Notes: generated by a model from the letters alone, not told the origin. A DNA stretch of 64,000 bases from Craterostigma plantagineum (GCA_027422505.1 JAPQWV010000018.1:19238001-19302000); one strand, 5' to 3'; numbered from the stretch's first letter, positions 21,627-33,839 are shown. Numbers and translations are program-made.

Positions 21627-24600
21627 ATGGAGAACTCAGGTTAGCATCAGCTACTGACTGCTGTTATTCTTTGACGCGCCATGATTTTTTTATTCTGTGG
21701 CTTGCTCGATGACTTGAAGCTTTATTTATGTCTAAATTCGTTCCATTGTGCGTGTGGAATAATGAATTTGATTTCCCTGTGAAGTCTTTGTTTTTCTGTG
21801 TTGAATAGTTGGCTGTGTTCTGTCTGATTTTTATCGATATAGTATTATTTAGTTCGTAGCAAATGCTGCTGAATTGTTTGATTAGCATATCTCTTCTTTC
21901 TTGGTTTTCCAACTTAACAGCAATCGACGGGGTGAACCTTAAACTATTTGAACCTGATTTTGCAGTGAGCCACCAAGAGATGAATGTTCCTCCAGTTGAA
22001 GGCGTAGCAGGAGGTGGAACTGCATATGGATGGAACGAAACTAAAGTTCAAGACCCAAATTTATTAAGTGGTCCAATTGACCCCATGAAAGTCTACTCTT
22101 CTGAGTTATTGCATGTTTGGTGCATGCCGAGCACGGCTAATGTTGGGCCACAGGACATGCCTAGGGCTATGGAACATGTAAGCATATTTGACCATCCCTC
22201 GTCGGATTCCATGGAATTTGCACTCAAGTTATGGTCAATTTTTGCATTTTTATATGATGTCATTGCTTCTACATTTCTTTGCCTGTTCTTTTAGTATACA
22301 TGTATTGCTTCTTTCATTTTGAGCTGCTAGGTCCTTTTTTCTGTCTCCTTTTCATATCAGTGAATGTTGCATTTTTCTAACGTGGTGTGGCTCGAAGATA
22401 TCTCTTTTAGCAGCAAGGAACGAAAGAGAAAGTGTACAAATTGCTATGCGTCCAAAAGTATCTTGGTCGGGCTCCAGTGTTGCTGGGACTGTGCAGGTGC
22501 AATGTAATGATTTGTGCTCCACTTCTGGTGATAGGTTTGTTCTTAAGCCCAGTTAGAAAATTCTGTAACACGGCCTGTTAATAAATTTCTGATTGCTATG
22601 CTTCTGGCGCAAGCAGATTAATAGTTGGTGAATCATTAAAAATGAGGAGGGTAGTGCCTATTTTAGGTGTTCCAGATGCTCTCGTACCACTTGACGTCCC
22701 ACAGTCGCAGCTGAACCTTTTTCCTGGGTACCGAATCTGACATCTTTTAGCAAGTGTTAATAAAATTTAAGATTGTAATCCAATATGCATTATCAATCAG
22801 TTATCATGATTGTTCCACAGCGAAACAACTGTTGTTTGGATCTCGATCGATGTCCCAGATGCTCAGCCCCCTGGACAATATGAGGGAGAGATTATAATAA
22901 CAGCGACTAAAGCATACACAGAGTGATTGTCTATCCTCTTTGCTACGGTTAAATATTAGCTTCTTCACGCAGTAACATTAACATTATTTGTCCCTCAAGT
23001 AACATTTCGTGGCCAAAAGCATTATTTAACTTCGCATGTATTTTTAGCTACTTGTTTATTTTGACGTATAACAGATCTGCAGCAAAATTTTCTGGTAAAG
23101 CTGAACGGTACCAACTATACCAAGACTTGAGAAGTTGTCTTGATATTGTGGAGCCTATAGAAGGAAAACCTTCTGAAGAAGTGGTGAGTCTCTGTTTTGT
23201 GGTTGACATGATATTTCTTTCTACATGGAATCTGAAATTAGAGATATGCTCGTACTTGCACTCAGCTAATCCTCCTGCGACCTCGATCTGTCATAATTTT
23301 TTTTTTGTTTGTTTGTTTTTCAGATTGAGAGAGTAAAATCTACATCTTCGTCTTTGAGAAGGCTGCTTCTTTCCCCACTATTTTCTGATTTCAATTCTGA
23401 TAATGGATCGGTAGATATGATGGAAGAGGATGCCATTTCAAACCTCTCAATCAGGTTGAAGCTGTGTTTGACTGTCTGGGACTTCACTCTACCTTCTACC
23501 CCATCTCTTCCAGCTGTTATTGGTGTATCCTGCATTTGCTTCTTCGGTAAATTGAGAATTTTGCTTTATGGCCCGTGAATATCTGTTTCTCAACTGTTTT
23601 CAATGTTTTATTTTTCATGTTTCATGTACTTTACTTCTTTCCCTGAGATCAACACCATTTCTGAATTCTGTATAGTATATAAATGCTGCACAACCGGATA
23701 TTATTCAGTTCCCTATATGATTAATGGTATTGTGCGTGCAAAAAGAGCAAAGAATGTGGCGCAAGTAACTTGGAACCACACATTTCTGTAGAAAAATTAA
23801 GGCCATAAAGTCCTTGACATTTCAATAGGTATCAGATACAGTTATAGAAGATCGTTTTGGTGTAGAACGTGGGAGCAGTGAGTGGTATGAGGCATTGGAC
23901 CACCACTTTAAGTGGCTGCTTCAGTTTAAAATCAGCCCATACTTCTGCAGGTGGGGTGAGGGCATGCGAGTTCTGGCCTACACTTGTCCATGGCCAGGTA
24001 GTACAATGAAGCATACTGAGATAATCAAGTAATTTTTGCTATCAAGTTATATTTTGTAACGTGCAATTTTTGTTGTTCGAATTGCAAATTTTATCTTGAG
24101 ATGCAAAATTTGTCTCAAATGTAACCGTATGTATTGTAGATTTAGTATGTTTCTTATGAAAATGGGTTGCACTTATTGCCCACTGTTGCAGCGGATCACC
24201 CCAAAGCAGACGAGTATCTGTCTGAGCCCAGGCTTGCAGCTTATGCTGTACCATATAGTCCAGTGGTTTCAAGGTCATACCATTTGCTCTTTGTTCCTCT
24301 TAACTGGCTTTGCCTTGTGACCTAATACCATTTCAATAATTATCCACTTAATGCTTAATAGTGGTGAGACGTCAACAGACTTCTTACAGGGAGAAGTTGA
24401 GAGATTAAGAGAAAAGAACAATTGGAGAAAAGCGTACTTCTATTTGTGGGATGAGGTAAAACATCAACACGAAAGTTTTCTCTTCACATTTGTTTTGTTA
24501 TGTTGACCCTGAGTTATAATAGTTCTGGAGAGGAATCCACCCCCAGAAATGCCCTCTGTTAGTTTTCATATCTTTGCCGTATCCCAGTTTCATTTTTTTG

Positions 24601-26066
24601 TTTTTGATTTATTTTTCTGCGTTATTGCGTCAATTGAAATTACAAACTTTACAGCCGCTGAATCTTGAACATTATGAAGCTGTCCGCAACATGGCAAGTG
24701 AGATTCATGCTTATGCACCTGATGCCCGAATTATGACTACATACTATTGTGGTAAGAAGTGTGATCTCTATCCGTGAATTGTTCAGAACTTATCTTCGTC
24801 CATTATGGAGTCATTTCTAGTAAGTATAATTTCCTGTAAATTAGGTACTGAGTTAAGTCTTATTTAAAACAGGTCCGAGTGATGCACCCCTGGCGTCTAA
24901 TAACTTCGAGGCTTTTCTTAAAATTCCAGAATTTCTCCGTCCTCACAACCAAATATATTGCACAAGGTATTCATTTTACCTCTTTATGATGTGCCTTAGT
25001 TACATAAGAAAACATTTAACCTTGCACATACTTTTGCTCAACAATCTCTACCGTCAAGCTCATATGAAACATACACTGGGTTCTTCTCTAGTGCCCCGAC
25101 TCTCCATAATAAATCTTCAGCTTCTTCTGCTGTTCGAAACTTAGAAAGGCAGCCTCTTTTACTCTATTTGCAGTGAATGGGTGATTGGGAATCGTGAAGA
25201 GCTGGCAAAGGATATATTAGCAGAAATTCAGCCAGAGAACGGTGAGGTAACGTGTTTGACCCTTGATTCACATTCTATTTCTGTGACCAACCTTCCCATT
25301 TTTTACAATGGTCATTCCAATCCTTTCTCTAAAAAATCTTACTTTCTCCGAAGTTTTTGGATACTACTAAAAGGTAATTCTATCCTCTCTTAATGCATAG
25401 GAGTGGTGGACATACGTATGCATGGGACCATCAGATCCTCACCCAAACTGGCACTTAGGGATGAGAGGCACACAGCACCGTGCAGTAATGTGGCGTGTTT
25501 GGAAAGAAGGTGCCACTGGTTTTCTATATTGGGGCGCAAATTGCTACGAAAAGGCAACTGTTCCCAGCGCTGAGGTTCGTTTCTTTCATTAACTATTCAT
25601 ACAACAGACGCAAAAGGCAAAATTCATCTTCTCAAATAAATAACTACGATCACTGACTTTTTATTTTCTTTCAGATCAAGTTTAGACGTGGTCTCCCACC
25701 TGGCGATGGAGTTTTGTATTATCCCGGCCAAGTTTTCTCACCATCATCAGACGAACCCGTCGCTTCCTTGAGGCTTGAGCGACTCTTAAGTGGCTTACAG
25801 GTTTGTTTTCAAGCCCGTAAAACCAAATTAAACGAACGATTCGACACGGTTTGCTAATATTATTAAGAGTCATTTTTTTGTTGGGACTTATTTATATATA
25901 GGACGTTGAGTACCTCAAACTCTATTCTTCGAGATTTGGTAGAGAAGAAGGCATCGGTCTGTTGGAAAAGACGGGCATGTATTTGGGTCCCGAGAGGTAT
26001 ACTCACGAGCACATGCCGATAGACCTCATGCGTGCTGAAGTTTATCGCACCTGTCGCGGTGAGTGA
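21627..26066 (+). CDS. GH123-like DUF4091 domain protein, 16 exons
   Basis: Exons: 21627-21639, 21921-22177, 22398-22534, 22617-22727, 22821-22922, 23075-23183, 23324-23524, 23829-23997, 24192-24273, 24362-24455, 24655-24751, 24873-24966, 25174-25246, 25401-25574, 25675-25800, 25902-26066. All borders are GT-AG and phases close, giving 667 residues. The N-terminal half is beta-rich (ARNERESVQ, then PGQYEGEI). The C-terminal half is the DUF4091/glycoside hydrolase 123-like catalytic barrel with YFYLWDEP (candidate acid Asp-Glu), MTTYYCGPSDAP and GFLYWGANCYE. Plant members are single-copy-like proteins of unknown substrate; GH123 enzymes elsewhere are N-acetyl-galactosaminidases. No signal peptide is seen. 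The tiny 13-base first exon rests on a good donor and the family-like join. Confidence 0.9.
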
Positions 26067-26334
26067 GTAAACTATTTTCGTTCGTTCGTCTCTTTCGCTT
26101 GCTTATACGCCTTCATAACGTTGGTTTTTACTGTTGTGTGACTGTGATCTACAGTACTTAAAGTTCGAACTATATAGATTGATCACACTCTCTCTCTCAT
26201 ATGTGCAAACATATCAAATTATTTTATATTTTTGAACATTTATGCTGTTAGTATTTTAAAAACAGAATATTTAAATGAAAACATTAATGGTAAAACTGTA
26301 ACTGAGTCAGACACTTAGACAGACTAATTTGATA

Positions 26335-26594
26335 CTTCCTCCGTCCCACTTATTTCTTCTCATCATTCTATTTGGGGTGTTCCACATAATTTTCCCATTT
26401 CTATTTTTAGTAAAAGATTATGTTAATAATTAAATTAATTACACCATTTATATTTAAAAAAAAAAAAGTTTCTTAATTTGCGTGCACACTAATAGATTTT
26501 CTCTCTCCATACTTTAAATGTGTAGTATAATATTAAAAAAAGGGCTTTCTGACGTGTCCACTAATCTTTGGGGAAGAAATATGTGGGATTGAAG
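26335..26594. mobile_element. Stowaway-like MITE
   Basis: A 260-bp element with diverged inverted ends: CTTCCTCCGTCCCACTTATT on the left, and the inverse of CTTCAATCCCACATATTTCT on the right, flanked by TA on both sides. The CTCCCTCCGTCCC-type terminus is the mark of plant Stowaway/mariner MITEs. Confidence 0.7.
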
Positions 26595-27030
26595 TAGTTT
26601 TTAACAAGCTACGGTGTTTAATAAAAGAGTAATTTTAAACTACAAATGGTAACAATTTTGTCTTACCTACCCTATGCTTGGGATATTATATAACCCAATT
26701 CTACTGACATATGATCAATTTATCACCCGTTAGGTTTCCAACACATCAGTTAAGTTATATTCCACCGAGTAGGGTAAATTGATCATTATAAGGAATATGA
26801 TCTCAAATAGTTGTGAACATAAAAAAACAGAAAATTGTTTCTTTATTTACTTACTAATAATACCCCAAAGGGTGCAGAAAAATCAATAAACCAAGATCAA
26901 AGGATCCCAAAGTTGCAATAATAAGGATACAAAAGAGTTATCATCTCTTTCCCCTTCATTCCAAAATATACGAAGAGACTTTAAAACTCATTGCAAGTCT
27001 CCCCCAAATTTCGATCGAAGAAGCCGAAGA
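26595..27030. other. Intergenic between GH123-like and UBC12 genes
   Basis: AT-rich. It contains the probable 3' untranslated region of the minus-strand UBC12 gene. No gene is seen. Confidence 0.5.
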
Positions 27031-27911
27031 TCATATGCAACGAGAAAAGTACGTCTGGCCCACGTAACCGCCCGACATTGCCCTCGTTACATTGGACTCA
27101 AACATCTTAGGATTGTCTCTAAGCACCGCAGCAGCTTCGTGGTTCAGAGGATCTTCATGGTTAGGTTCCTAACACATAAGAAAAAAATTTTAAAAAAAAT
27201 ACAGAAAATGTACGTCGAAAGCCTTATTCGAGACAATTAGAAATGCATACGGTGAAAAGGTGGACGAGCCCATAAACGATGGTGTTGATGTTTAGCACTG
27301 GCTTCCAATCCTCTCTAAGAATGTTTAGGCAGACATTGCCATCTAAGTCGATGTTTGGATGGTAAACCTTCATAGTAATTACGATTAACGACCAAGATTT
27401 ATTATACGTATTACGAGAATTTCGACCAAGATTTCAAGTACCTTAGTCTTGCACTTAACCTTCGGTGCTTCGTGAGGATATATGGGGGATATGTGGAAAG
27501 AGAAGACAAAAGTTCCTCCCCTGTAAGTAAAACAGATGATAATTATCTATTAAGCAAAAGACAGAATGAAGAAGACGATAAAAAGTTTGCAGTGCTTGCT
27601 TACAGATAATATCCTTCGTCGGGGCGAATAGTGACTTCAAAGTTCATGAGATCGTCCTTGCCATTGGGAAACGCTATATTACACGTTTTCGGCAGGTTTA
27701 GTTCACTGATATCTGCAACAGAATGAAACAATGCTTGTTAAAAAGTATCGAATGTAAGGATAGAAAACATCATGAGATTCAGTGGTTGTTGAAAGAAAAA
27801 ACCTTTGTGAAGCCTCAATTCTCCTGCGCTTTGTTTCTTGACGGGCGGCGCCCCATTGGCATTTTCAGCGAGCTCTCTCTGTTTCTCCTTCACTTTGAAA
27901 AGCCTAATCAT
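27031..27911 (-). CDS. RCE1: NEDD8 (RUB)-conjugating enzyme E2, UBC12
   Basis: Coding exons on the minus strand, 5' to 3': 27911-27803, 27712-27604, 27520-27442, 27367-27251, 27168-27031. They give 183 residues, the usual length. The N-terminus [13 protein letters not shown] is the docking extension specific to UBC12 enzymes. The UBC fold follows with [19 protein letters not shown], whose Cys is the thioester site, and a conserved [14 protein letters not shown]-terminal helix. The protein transfers RUB/NEDD8 from the AXR1-ECR1 E1 to cullins, so it tunes SCF ligases and auxin response. A GTTTGTACAG acceptor 15 bases before the ATG shows a 5' untranslated intron. Nothing looks damaged. Confidence 0.95.
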
Positions 27912-28139
27912 GGTGCTTCTCTACTGTACAAACAATTACACGACAAAATACGGGTTAGTAGCAGCGTATTTGATTTGGGAAACATTTACGTAAGCATCGA
28001 TTGTATAGCATATTCAAATCAACGAGATCTCTTAATGCGAGCGATCTTAGTGATGATCCTTCGATCAGTTAAACAGCAGTTTTTTCAAGGGCAAGATCAG
28101 ATTGACTGCAAGAAAACTTCAAAACGAAAAACATAGTCA

Positions 28140-28705
28140 TGCTTAAAGCTAATAGATTCCCAAATAAAAGCTTTACAGATACAGTACAAGGAGAGCTAGA
28201 CAGATATATGGAAAATCACACCTAAAACAAGTAACAGTTTGTAATCCATGAAATCTGCCAAGAGGCCAGAGAAACCTAGCTCATGAACCCTAGCTCGGAA
28301 ACCCAAGGGCACCGACAATCCATAAACCTAGAATTAATCAAAAGAAACCCATCCGAGAAAAGTTCGTCCGCCAAAAGAAACTGAAAGAAAAAAAAAATCA
28401 ACAAACGCAAGCCACGAAGAGGACAACGAAAACGACAGTTTCAATCAGAAAGAAAAAATAGAATCGAAAATAAACGAATCAACGCTCGTAAGATCATAAG
28501 GCAACAGCTGCTGAATATGTTATACAGTACATCTGAAATACCCTCGGTTTCAGACTTCGAAAGCTATCTTCAATTGCCTCTCCCTTGAGAGAGAGATTGT
28601 GAACAAGGGAGAGAATTGCAAAAATAGTTAGAGTTTTAAAATTAGAATTCCAAAACTAATTAACTTTTTAATATTAGTGCAAAACTAATCGATTTTTTTT
28701 AATTT
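28140..28705 (-). promoter_or_regulatory. 5' leader, intron and promoter region of UBC12
   Basis: Upstream of the UBC12 ATG the minus strand runs through a probable 5' intron. A leader exon lies around 28560-28620, marked by CT/GA-rich sequence (the CTCTCTCCCTTGAGAGAGAG region). AT-rich sequence follows. The leader's exact borders cannot be fixed. Confidence 0.4.
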
Positions 28706-28716
28706 AGTTATTGTTA

Positions 28717-29564
28717 AGATTAATGCAAAGATCAACTGGAATTCTCTCTCCAACCCCCATTTTCCCTCCCATCTCTCTAACCCTCTAACCCTAATCCACA
28801 CGCCGCCGCCTTCCCCTTCCTCCCCTCTTCCTCCTCCTCCATTAATGGAGGTAGGGGGAACATGGAGGTAGGGGAGCTCCTCAATTTATTCGTTCTTTGC
28901 TGTTTCTATTTTGAAAATAAAAAAAAAAAACCACTTTCTTTCCGTCGACCACCACTGCTGTCGCCACCGGGCCGGTCCCCTCCTCCACCGCCACCGGACT
29001 GCCGCTGCCGATGCCAGACGGCCGCACAGCTCGACCGTTTGTGTCGTGCGGTGTTTCCTCCCTCTCCCTCGCAGCCGCTCGGCCACCACTGTCACCACCA
29101 CCACATCCCGTTACAGACCCTCTCGCTGCCGCCTCGCCGTCCCGCCGCCTCTCCGCCATGCTGCCTCGCCCCGCCGGCTCCCCCGCCATCTCCCTCGTTT
29201 CTCTCGACCCGCGGGTCGAGAGCGTTTTCTCCCGTGTGGAGCCCTCAGTCCGATGAAGATAAAATCCTGACGTCGAAGACCAAGTTAAAGTGGAGAGTAT
29301 CGTAGATTTAGCTTAATCGCTTTTTCTGTTATAGGTTCTCTAGTTCTTGGTCGTAGATAATGGGTTTTGTTTTCTGTCGGTTTTTTTTGTCTCTTGTAGA
29401 CCATTTTCTCCCCATGTGGGAGTGTTTGTTCCCCTCGTGGGATTGTGTGGTGCTCCTAAGTGAGCCTTTGTTCTCCCGGTTGACGATGTACCGGTGAGAC
29501 CCATTGGGCTATTTAGCGCTGTATCTTTGTTATTAATGCAGCTATCGTTTCGGGAAAAAAAAAA
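28717..29564 (+). mobile_element. Non-autonomous poly(A) retroposon
   Basis: The insert is flanked by the 11-bp direct repeat AGTTATTGTTA (28706-28716 and 29565-29575) and ends in a run of A after TTTCGGG, as expected for LINE-driven insertion. The 5' 500 bp are GC-rich (CCGCCGCC, TCCTCCTCC) and open in several frames without protein similarity. The 3' 200 bp (GGGATTGTG, CCGGTTGACGATG) resemble a plant LINE 3' untranslated end. There is no reverse transcriptase. It is read as an internally deleted LINE or a SINE-like derivative. The Pro/Arg-rich open frame (28862-29305) is probably compositional. Confidence 0.75.
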
Positions 29565-29575
29565 AGTTATTGTTA

Positions 29576-29614
29576 TTTTTTTTTTCACCACAATACTATC
29601 CAAAATTACAATTT

Positions 29615-29645
<31 letters not shown>

Positions 29646-30677
29646 CTCACATTAGCCTATAAATTATTAATAACTTTATTTTTTAATCCCAATTCATTTG
29701 CAGCAAGTTTTATTGCTATAGAATATCTATATTATTTATTATTCTGAGAATAATAATATTTTATTATATGTAGGGATTGTGCATTTCAAGCTTCTTCGTC
29801 CATCTCACATGTCAAATTTAATTTTATTTTACGTTCGTCTAATTATTGCATATGCGTGGACGTATTCATTCGATTTAAAATATCATAAACGAACTGACGG
29901 ACAATGATTTTAGTTCAAATAAAATCGAACCTTGTTTATAACGGTTGTTTTTTAATTTTCTACATTACCATATGTAGGATTGTTGCTTTAAAACGATCAT
30001 ATGACTGTTTTATATTTTTGATTGTAAATTGGGGACTTATTTTGATTTTTCACACCTCATCCGATCTCTGTCGAATCTCCCTCAATTTTCTAAGTTCGAA
30101 ATATAAGTTTGGACATTATTAAGAAATTCAAATTTATTTTTCAATTAGAATTGGAAAAATAGACAATATTCATGAAAATCAAAATTAATGGTTTGAGTTC
30201 GAAACCGACACCGCTCCGATCGATTCAAAATATTAATTGAAACAGTGTTACCACAGCTCGATTGACTCGATCTTTTAGTTCAATAGAAACGACAATTTAC
30301 ATTGGGAACTGGAACCGTTTAAATACATCTACCTAGGTTTACATATTTTGAGGGCTTAAAATTTTGTATATTGAATTGGGGTTAAATATAATTATTGCTA
30401 TTATATACTAATGTAAGATAATAAGGGTGAAGATTTAGCATTTTAAATAATATGTGGTGAATAGAGAAAATAAAAATAATTAAAACTAAAAAAGTTGATT
30501 AGTTATGCACAAGTTTTAAAAAGTTAACTAGTTTTGCAATTCAAGTTTTAAAACTTAACTATTTTTGCAATTCTGTCGTGAACAAGGCTACGGAATTTTA
30601 ACACCTATTTTTATTAAACGAAAGGGAATGGAACCAAAGTTACCGAAATACCCAAAGTTCAACAGATTATTTCTAAG
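29576..30677. other. Intergenic AT-rich DNA, no gene seen
   Basis: It contains a (TTA)n run near 29618-29645. Small open frames have no recognisable similarity. Confidence 0.5.
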
Positions 30678-30686
30678 TAAAAAAAG

Positions 30687-31102
30687 GGGATTTAACAGAA
30701 AAATACCCATTTATATAAAAAATTCGCAAGTCAGACCCCTGTCAGGTTTTTTTTATATGCGGGTATCCGTCAGAATAAAATTTTTGCAGATTGGTACCCG
30801 TTCCGCCGCAAGTACGTCATAGAACACATTTAGGTACCATATGGAAACATATTGTGGTACGTTATACAGTGAGAAAATGGTACATCATACTACACATTAA
30901 GGTACGAATATAAACCGTATATAGGTATCATATGTGGGTACCATATATACACGTGATATGATACTTAATACATATACAGAAAGGTACGTCAAGACTGGAA
31001 AAATGGTACGCACAGTCGAACGGGTACTTATATGAAATTTTTCTGACAGGGGGTCTGACTTGCAAATTTTTTATATAAATGGGTATTTTTCTGTAGATTA
31101 CC
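30687..31102. mobile_element. MULE-like MITE A (GGTAC words)
   Basis: A 416-bp element with about 60-bp inverted ends (ACAGAAAAATACCCATTTAT core on both sides), bordered by the perfect 9-bp duplication GTAAAAAAA (30678-30686, 31103-31111). The A-rich duplication weakens this slightly. The interior holds nine GGTAC words. Ends and interior match MITE B at 43017-43888. Confidence 0.8.
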
Positions 31103-31111
31103 GTAAAAAAA

Positions 31112-31739
31112 TTGAATTATTATTTTATAATTCGAATCATTAATTCGAGTAAAAAAAATTTCAAAAAACAATTTCGAATTTTCAATTCGATTTTTTACCC
31201 TTAAGTGCTATTTTTCTACCCGAATGTTATTCAAGTAACTCAATCCGAGGTCGAATAATTCGAATAAAAACTCGAATAAACCGTTTTCTGTTCGAAAACG
31301 TCGATTTCAGGCTCAGAAACACGAAAATTCACTCAGATTTGGAGTTAATATGTTTAGTAACCACGAACCCATGATTACAACTCATTTCGATATGAAATTT
31401 CGGTCGAGCAGATCAAAATGATAATCAAACCTTCGATTTTTTTTTCAACACGCAATTCTTTTTTAAATTAAAAAACCTAGAATCCTTTTTTTTTAATTTC
31501 ACATGAAAGTAATCCCATTTAACAAAAAACTCAGAAAAATCTGATGTGTCTTTATAGTTTATACTACTGATTTATTAATTTATTTCTTTAAAAAAATAAT
31601 AAAATATCAAACTGTATTCGTACATTCCTCAATCTATGCATTTGACACAACAAACTAAACCTCTTTGCTCTTATACAAACAAATTGCCGTCTCCATCGTC
31701 GGCGATATTCCATAGGGCTGCGAGTTTCGCCAAAGCTTT
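31112..31739. other. Intergenic AT-rich DNA
   Basis: No gene is recognised. At 31682-31735 the minus strand reads a short open frame ending in DDGDGNLFV and a stop, but it is too short to assign. Confidence 0.35.
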
Positions 31740-32122
31740 TGTCCGGACCCGATTGAAGAGGATGATGGGCCCATACGGGTTGGGCTTAGCCCATTATATC
31801 ACCAATATATAGAATATTAGCCCCATATGGGTTATGGTCCATTTAGTAGTTTGCATTTATATTGTAAGCCTCAATGTTAAGCAGTGAAATCATATTTAAA
31901 CTCTCTCCTTAGATCTTCTTCTAATCACCTATGATCTCCCTCTCTGCCTTATAGCTTCTTCGATCTTCTTCTTCTAATCTTAGCTCTCTCTTTCTCTCTA
32001 TCTCAATCTATCCTCCATCGATCGTCCTTCGATCTTTCTCTTCTCGAATATAAAAGCACGCTCACCAACTGCTCAATAAAGTACAAGTAAGAAACCGATC
32101 AAATTACGGTTGGGATCTTACA
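31740..32122 (+). repeat. Left LTR of a head-to-head LTR palindrome
   Basis: A 383-bp LTR beginning TGTCCGGACCCG and ending CTTACA. Two bases later comes CGGTATCAGAGC (32125-32136), the initiator-tRNA-Met primer site with one change. It is CT-rich in its transcribed part. Confidence 0.85.
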
Positions 32123-32139
32123 ATCGGTATCAGAGCTAT

Positions 32140-32460
32140 CGATTCTCGGCTTGGATTTTAGCGATTTCCTATTTACAAGGCGCCACACCTCTTTGATGGA
32201 AAGGAACATGTAGCTTGGATAGAGGAATGCAATCGATACTTCGAGGCGTTGACGACCATTAAGGATGTTGAGCGAACGAAGATCACCTACCTTTACGTCG
32301 AAGGCAAGACTCGGGAATGGTATAATGAGTTTTGCGAAGGTACGGATACTCCGATTTGGAATGATTTCACTGAAGATTTGCTTAAATGGTTTGATCCTAT
32401 GAAGTTGGTGATGTGGACTCGTCGACTGTCGCTGAGGTGGATGTTGGTGGGTTGACGATG
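32140..32460 (+). pseudogene. gag fragment, left arm of the palindrome
   Basis: It encodes the gypsy-type gag start (HLFDGKE--AWIEE-NRYFEA, then TYLYVEGKTREWYNEFCEG) and breaks off at 32455. It repeats, in inverted form, the gag piece at 32585-32830. Confidence 0.75.
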
Positions 32461-32529
32461 AGTGATGAGTACGCTTCGGTGTTGGCTGAACGGTCAAGGA
32501 CGATGAGTGATGAGTGATGAGTAAGCTTC

Positions 32530-32857
32530 GACCCACCAACATCTACCTCGGCGACAGTCAACGAGTCCATATCAACAACCAACTTCATAGGATCAAACCG
32601 TTTAAGCAAATCTTCAGTGAATCATTCCAAATCGGAGTATCTGTACCTTCGCAAAACTCATTATACCATTCCCGAGTCTTGCCTTCGACGTAGAGGTAGG
32701 TGATCTTCTTTCGCTCCACATCTTTAATGGTCATCGATGCCTCGAAGTATCGATTGTATTCCTCTATCCAAGCTATAGGTTCCTTTCCATCAAAGAGGTG
32801 AGGAGCCTTGCAAATAGGAAGACGAAACATCGCTAAAATCCAAGCCGAGAATCGATA
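32530..32857 (-). pseudogene. gag fragment, right arm of the palindrome
   Basis: The minus strand holds the same gag beginning as the left arm, with MFRLPICKAPHLFDGKE at its start, ending in a frameshifted stretch. The left and right copies differ at several sites. The 75-bp centre (32456-32529) contains GATGAGTGATGAG repeats. Confidence 0.75.
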
Positions 32858-32871
32858 GCTCTGATACCACT

Positions 32872-33273
32872 TGTAAGATCCGACCGTAATTTGATCGGTT
32901 TCTTACTTGTACTTTTATCGAGCAGTTGGTGAGCGCACTTTTATATTCGAGAAGAGAAAGATCGAAGGACAATCGACGGAGGATAGATTGAGATAGAGAG
33001 AGAGAGAGACAGCTAAGATTAGAAGAAAAAGAAGAAGATCGGAGAAACTATAAGGCAGACAGGGGAGATCATAGGTGAGTAGAAGAAGAACTAAAGAGAG
33101 CGTTTGAATATGATTTCATTGCTTAAACCTCTGATAGATGATGGCTTACAATATAAATGCAAACTGCCGAATGGACCGCAACCCATATTGGGCTAACTTA
33201 GTATACTATATATTGGTGATGGCCAAGCCCAACCAGTATGGCGCCCATCCTCCTCTTCACACGAGTCCTGACA
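32872..33273 (-). repeat. Right LTR of the head-to-head palindrome
   Basis: A 402-bp LTR, inverse of the left one. The minus strand begins TGTCAGGACTCG at 33273 and ends at 32872, two bases before an exact TGGTATCAGAGC primer site (32858-32869). The flanks of the whole unit (GCTTT and GGCTC) do not form a clear duplication. Confidence 0.85.
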
Positions 33274-33401
33274 GGCTCGAGGGAGGTTTTGCGGCGGTTG
33301 GGAGGTGTTGAAACCACCGTCGAGGAGTGTGAGGTTATGATGGGGCGTTCGACGGCGACGGCGCCTTGGATTTTGATGAGTTTTATAAGACGATGAAGTG
33401 A
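33274..33401 (+). pseudogene. C-terminal EF-hand fragment of a calmodulin-like gene
   Basis: The fragment begins immediately after the LTR palindrome. It reads EVLRRLG-------VEECEVMMG in one phase, then FDGDGALDFDEFYKTMK and a stop after a shift in a GGGG run. This is the last EF-hand of a CML protein with one or two residues missing from the first half of the calcium loop. The rest of the gene is not present on the other side of the palindrome, so it is a truncated relic. Confidence 0.65.
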
Positions 33402-33497
33402 ACTGTTGGTATTTTTGGTACATGTTTTTGAATAATATAAAGTTCGAACTTGCGCTCTATTGCCAATCTTGGCGTAACTTGTATAGGAATCGCTTTA

Positions 33498-33645
33498 GGG
33501 TGCGTTTGGTCTACGGAATCGACGCGTAAAAGAAAAGAACAGTGTAGTGGTACGCATCGAATTATTGTACATTACGGTTCACGTGTCGTACAATCACGCT
33601 TTTTCTTTTCTTTTCCACGTCGAAATCTACGAATCAAACGGAGCC
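33498..33645. mobile_element. Short MITE with GTGCGTTTGGT-type ends
   Basis: A 148-bp unit with imperfect inverted ends of about 48 bp (GGGTGCGTTTGGTCTACGG against GGCTCCGTTTGATTCGTAG, then AAAAGAAAAGAA on both arms). No clear target duplication was found, so the superfamily is open. Confidence 0.55.
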
Positions 33646-33839
33646 AACGAAAGAATTCTAAATAGAAGGCATAGCATTTCATATTTGGGCTGAAATATTG
33701 GGATCATAGACATCTAACCCACTAAGAGAGTGCAGAGCACTTGAAATGGACCATTTTCATTCTTAATATTATAACTTGTCCAATTGAGAACAGCAACTTT
33801 AGATTTCATTTGAGGGAACCGTATTGGATGACACTGTAG

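Noticed and set aside
22178..22294. Read-through of DUF4091 exon 2 past 22177
   Set aside because: The frame stays open, but the donor GTAAGC and the family-like join to ISLLAARNERE at 22398 support splicing.
28862..29305. 147-codon open frame
   Set aside because: Pro/Arg/Ser-rich and open on both strands because of GC-rich low-complexity DNA; no family resemblance, and it lies in a retroposon.
31682..31739. EF-hand on the minus strand left of the LTR palindrome
   Set aside because: A DDGDGNL stretch is present, but the surrounding helix pattern does not fit an EF-hand and the frame is under 25 residues.
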